Shown here in pieces: positions 61,702-64,000 of a DNA stretch of 64,000 bases; position 1 is the stretch's first letter; each line of letters opens with the position of its first letter. This DNA comes from Betaproteobacteria bacterium (GTDB lineage: Bacteria > Pseudomonadota > Gammaproteobacteria > Burkholderiales > SG8-41). Under the pieces are notes generated by a model, which was not told the origin of the DNA, made no database searches, and worked only from the letters and a program-made list of their open reading frames with translations. The position numbers were made by a program, and so were the translations under genes. The stretch is from contig OMIN01000114.1 in the NCBI GenBank assembly GCA_900299145.1, forward strand, positions 62,001 to 126,000. The letters run 5' to 3'.

Positions 61702-62709
61702 TTGGGCCGAAGGGAGGAGGCCTTGCGCTATGGACAGTGTTTGTGTGCCGGGGTAATAGCCTATTGCTTTGCTCAGGCAGCGTGTGCCCAACTTGTCGCC
61801 CAGCCGGATTATCCGTCGAAGCCTTTGCGCTTTATCATCCCATTTGCCGCTGGCGGACCGGTCGACGTGCTGGGTCGCGGCATCGGGCAAAAATTCACGG
61901 CATCGATGGGCCAGCAGGTGTTGCTCGACAATCGCCCCGGCGCAAACACCATTCTTGCGCTCGATCTCGTCGCCAAGTCGCCGCCCGATGGCTATGTGAT
62001 CCTGCTCGCGTCCGGCGCCTTCACCACGCTTGCTTCGTTCAACAAGACTCTGCCGTTCGATCCGCTGCGCGATTTCACTCCCGTGACCATGAATGCGCGC
62101 ATACCGGGATTTTTGCTGGTGACGCATCCGTCGGTGCCGGCGCGGTCGGTGAAGGAATTGATCGCGGTGGCAAAAGCCAATCCCGACAAGTTGAATTATG
62201 GGTCGTCGGGCTACGGCGGCGTGCAGCATCTTGCGATGTCGCTGTTTGCCCTTAGCGCAGGCACGAAAATGACGCACATCGTCTACAAGGGCGCCGCGCC
62301 GCTGTCGGTGGATTTGGTCGCGGGACACGTGGAAACGGCGTTCATGGTGCCGGCCGGCGTGCTGGAATACGTTCGTGCGGGCCGCTTGCGAGCGCTAGGC
62401 TTCAGTGGGCTCAAGCGCTGGAACAAGCTGCCGGACGTGCCGACTATCGACGAAGCAGCGATCAAGCATTACGAGTACTACACGTGGTACGGCTTTTGGT
62501 ACCCGGCGGGCGTGCCCGCGGCTTACGTAACAAAGCTGCACGCGGAAACCGTGAAAGCCGTTGCCGCGCCCGACGTACTCAAGCGCTTCGACGATCTTGG
62601 CTTTGAGGGCATAGCCTCTGACAAACCCGCAGACTTCGCAAAGTTCGTGCAGGGCGACATGCTGGCCATGAAAAAACTCGCGGCACAAATCGGGTTTGTA
62701 CCGCAGTGA
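61702..62709 (+). CDS. Bug/TctC-type receptor
   Basis: A 335-residue receptor, apparently starting at TTG 61702 after GGGAGAGAAACC. The signal is CLCAGVIAYCFAQAACAQ; mature start DYPSKPLRFIIPFAAGGPVDVLGR and DNRPGANT follow. An in-frame ATG alternative near the N-terminus is not seen. Co-directional with the TPP enzyme, so it may import that enzyme's keto-acid substrate. Confidence 0.84.
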   Translation: MGRREEALRYGQCLCAGVIAYCFAQAACAQLVAQPDYPSKPLRFIIPFAAGGPVDVLGRGIGQKFTASMGQQVLLDNRPGANTILALDLVAKSPPDGYVILLASGAFTTLASFNKTLPFDPLRDFTPVTMNARIPGFLLVTHPSVPARSVKELIAVAKANPDKLNYGSSGYGGVQHLAMSLFALSAGTKMTHIVYKGAAPLSVDLVAGHVETAFMVPAGVLEYVRAGRLRALGFSGLKRWNKLPDVPTIDEAAIKHYEYYTWYGFWYPAGVPAAYVTKLHAETVKAVAAPDVLKRFDDLGFEGIASDKPADFAKFVQGDMLAMKKLAAQIGFVPQ

Positions 62710-62726
62710 ACTGCGGTAAAGGCGGT

Positions 62727-63722
62727 TTACTCCACCTTGATGTTTCCGTTCTTCACCACCTGCGTGTAGCGGGCGATTTCTTCCGCGATAAAGCGGTCGA
62801 ACTCCGCGGGCGAGTTGTGCCCGGGTTCATAAGCGTTAGCGCGCAACCTTTCCTGTACCTCCGGAATCTTCAGCGCACGTCCCGCCGCCTGGTTAAGCCG
62901 GTCGACGATGGCTTTGGGCGTGTTACGGGGCACCCATAGCCCGAACCAGGTGGTCGATGAATAGCCGGGCACCATTTCAGCGAGCGCCGGCAGATCGCCC
63001 ATCACGCTGGAACGCTTCTCGGTCGTGACCGCAATGCCGCGCAGCTTGCCGGCGTTGATGTGCGAGGCCATTACCAGCCCACCGCCAAAGTAAACTTGAA
63101 TATGCCCACCCAACAAATCGGTGATCGCTGGTGCATCGCCCTTGTACGGTGCGTGCACCAAGTCGAGCTTTGCCATCTGGCGAAAGAGTTCCGTCGCCAG
63201 ATGCGGCACGCTGCCGGTGCCTGATGAGCCAAACGTCAGCGCGCCGGGTTTGGCGCGCGCCACGTCGAGAAACTCCTTCAGATTGTTGGCTTTTACGGAG
63301 GGATGCACGGTTACCACGAAAGGCCCGCGCGCAAGCAAGGTCACGGCAGTGATGCCCTTGATTGGATCGTACGGCAGTTTGTAGAGTGCCGCGTTCGAAG
63401 CGTAGCTCGAAGCGCCGATCAGAATGGTGTAACCGTCGGGCGGTGCGCGCACCACGATCTCGTTGCCGATGGCGCCACCGGCGCCGGTGCGATTGTCGAT
63501 CACGAATTGCTGGCCGAATTCCTCCGCCAGCTTGGGCGCGAGAATACGCGCCATTACGTCGGTGCCGCCGCCGGGTGCGAAAGGTACGATGGCGCGCACG
63601 GCCTTGGTGGGCCAGGCGTTGCTTGATTGCGGCGGTCTGGCATCTTGCGCCAGTGCCCCGGAAGGCAGCATGGCAAGCGCCGCAGCCAGCGCCAGCACAG
63701 GCCGCTGTTGAATGACTTTCAC
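62727..63722 (-). CDS. Bug/TctC-type receptor
   Basis: A 331-residue receptor starting with GTG at 63722, 8 bases after GAGGAG; the earlier TTG at 63737 lies before that site and is rejected. The signal ends SGALAQ. AWPTKAVRAIVPFAPGGGTDVMAR and DNRTGAGG follow. It is convergent with the previous receptor and divergent from the cupin at 63853. Confidence 0.86.
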   Translation of the reverse strand: MKVIQQRPVLALAAALAMLPSGALAQDARPPQSSNAWPTKAVRAIVPFAPGGGTDVMARILAPKLAEEFGQQFVIDNRTGAGGAIGNEIVVRAPPDGYTILIGASSYASNAALYKLPYDPIKGITAVTLLARGPFVVTVHPSVKANNLKEFLDVARAKPGALTFGSSGTGSVPHLATELFRQMAKLDLVHAPYKGDAPAITDLLGGHIQVYFGGGLVMASHINAGKLRGIAVTTEKRSSVMGDLPALAEMVPGYSSTTWFGLWVPRNTPKAIVDRLNQAAGRALKIPEVQERLRANAYEPGHNSPAEFDRFIAEEIARYTQVVKNGNIKVE

Positions 63723-63852
63723 GACAAGACTCCTCAAAGTGGATTACTCCGCATGCTCGGCGGAAATGCGCGTGAAAGATACCACGCCTGCCCAATCGCC
63801 GGACACTGGGCGATAATGCGGAATTTAAACGACACACAACGAGGAGCATTTC

Positions 63853-64000
63853 ATGGTTCGACGCGTAGTCACCGGCCACGACGCCAACGGCAAGGCCGTG
63901 GTCATCTCAGACGATACGCCGCCGCTTACACTGACCAATCCCGCGCGGCCCGGTTATGTGTCCACAGACATCTGGCGTACCAATGCGACCCCAACCCCGG
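63853..64000 (+). CDS. Cupin-family protein, 3' end outside window
   Basis: The first 49 codons of a protein starting MVRRVVTGHDANGKAVVI after GAGGAG. The start matches the protein at 34968 (VRRVVTGNDANG), so it is a third member of that cupin family. It is divergent from a receptor, as is the copy at 34968. The cupin barrel itself lies beyond the window. Confidence 0.72.
   Translation, partial: MVRRVVTGHDANGKAVVISDDTPPLTLTNPARPGYVSTDIWRTNATPTP

Noticed and set aside
60997-62328. 443-codon minus-strand frame across the TPP enzyme and a receptor
   Set aside because: It spans two genes and their spacer, and no recognisable motif is present.
1-64000. CRISPR arrays, tRNA or rRNA genes, prophage
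   Set aside because: No regularly spaced repeats, cloverleaf or rRNA signatures, and no phage structural genes were noticed by eye; a tRNA scan was not possible.

Overview
The window looks like a chromosomal segment of a betaproteobacterium, most plausibly Burkholderiales. Coding sequence is GC-rich and dense. There are fourteen genes for Bug/TctC-type periplasmic solute receptors, a family expanded in Bordetella, Cupriavidus, Variovorax and relatives. Small catabolic cassettes lie between them: short-chain dehydrogenases, alpha/beta hydrolases, cupins, metallo-beta-lactamase-fold hydrolases, enolase-superfamily dehydratases, GMC flavoproteins and a TPP enzyme. I saw no rRNA, tRNA, CRISPR array or prophage. 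The assignment to a group is inferred from gene content only.

Layout. 1-9.2 kb: 3' end of an IlvD/Edd dehydratase, a GST, a receptor, a hydrolase, an SDR, a Baeyer-Villiger-type monooxygenase, a receptor, a RidA-like protein and an MBL hydrolase. 9.4-16 kb: a frameshifted receptor, a LysR 3' remnant, a REP-associated transposase (RAYT) bounded by inverted REP hairpins, a MetE-like enzyme, two more receptors, a GST and a universal stress protein. 16-23 kb: exported MBL protein, Tat-exported subunit plus GMC dehydrogenase, a catalytically unusual SDR, carbonic anhydrase, an exported cyclase with an in-frame amber codon, and a ketopantoate-reductase-like protein. 23-28.4 kb: an exported unknown, two tandem alpha/beta-hydrolase-LuxR fusions and two methyltransferases. 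28.4-33 kb (minus strand): an antitoxin-like HTH gene with a truncated toxin, two tandem paralogues of an unrecognised family, a UGSC selenoprotein with an in-frame TGA, and an SDR. 33-46 kb: amidohydrolase, receptors, two cupins, a four-gene GMC/cytochrome c operon, a lipase and a small unknown. 46-50.5 kb: a sugar-acid-like operon (enolase-superfamily protein, lactonase, SDR, second enolase-superfamily protein). 50.5-64 kb: a caspase-like protein, a DLH/TauD/racemase/receptor operon, a LysR-receptor divergent pair, a VOC protein, a hydrolase, a TPP enzyme, two receptors and the start of a third cupin.

The cassettes fit a lifestyle of capturing and degrading diverse carboxylates: a receptor binds the substrate outside, and neighbouring hydrolases, dehydratases, oxidoreductases and lactonases process it. 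No TctA/TctB membrane subunits are encoded here.

Two observations stand out. One is the UGSC selenoprotein, with its TGA codon, a plausible SECIS hairpin and partner genes. The other is a family of 13 AT-rich elements of about 22 bp placed almost only at gene boundaries. They share an invariant CAR-N4-TTA core behind an A-tract, which resembles an IHF-type site. Several genes are broken. Two of the frameshifts can each be repaired by one added A in an A-run, so assembly error must be considered for those.
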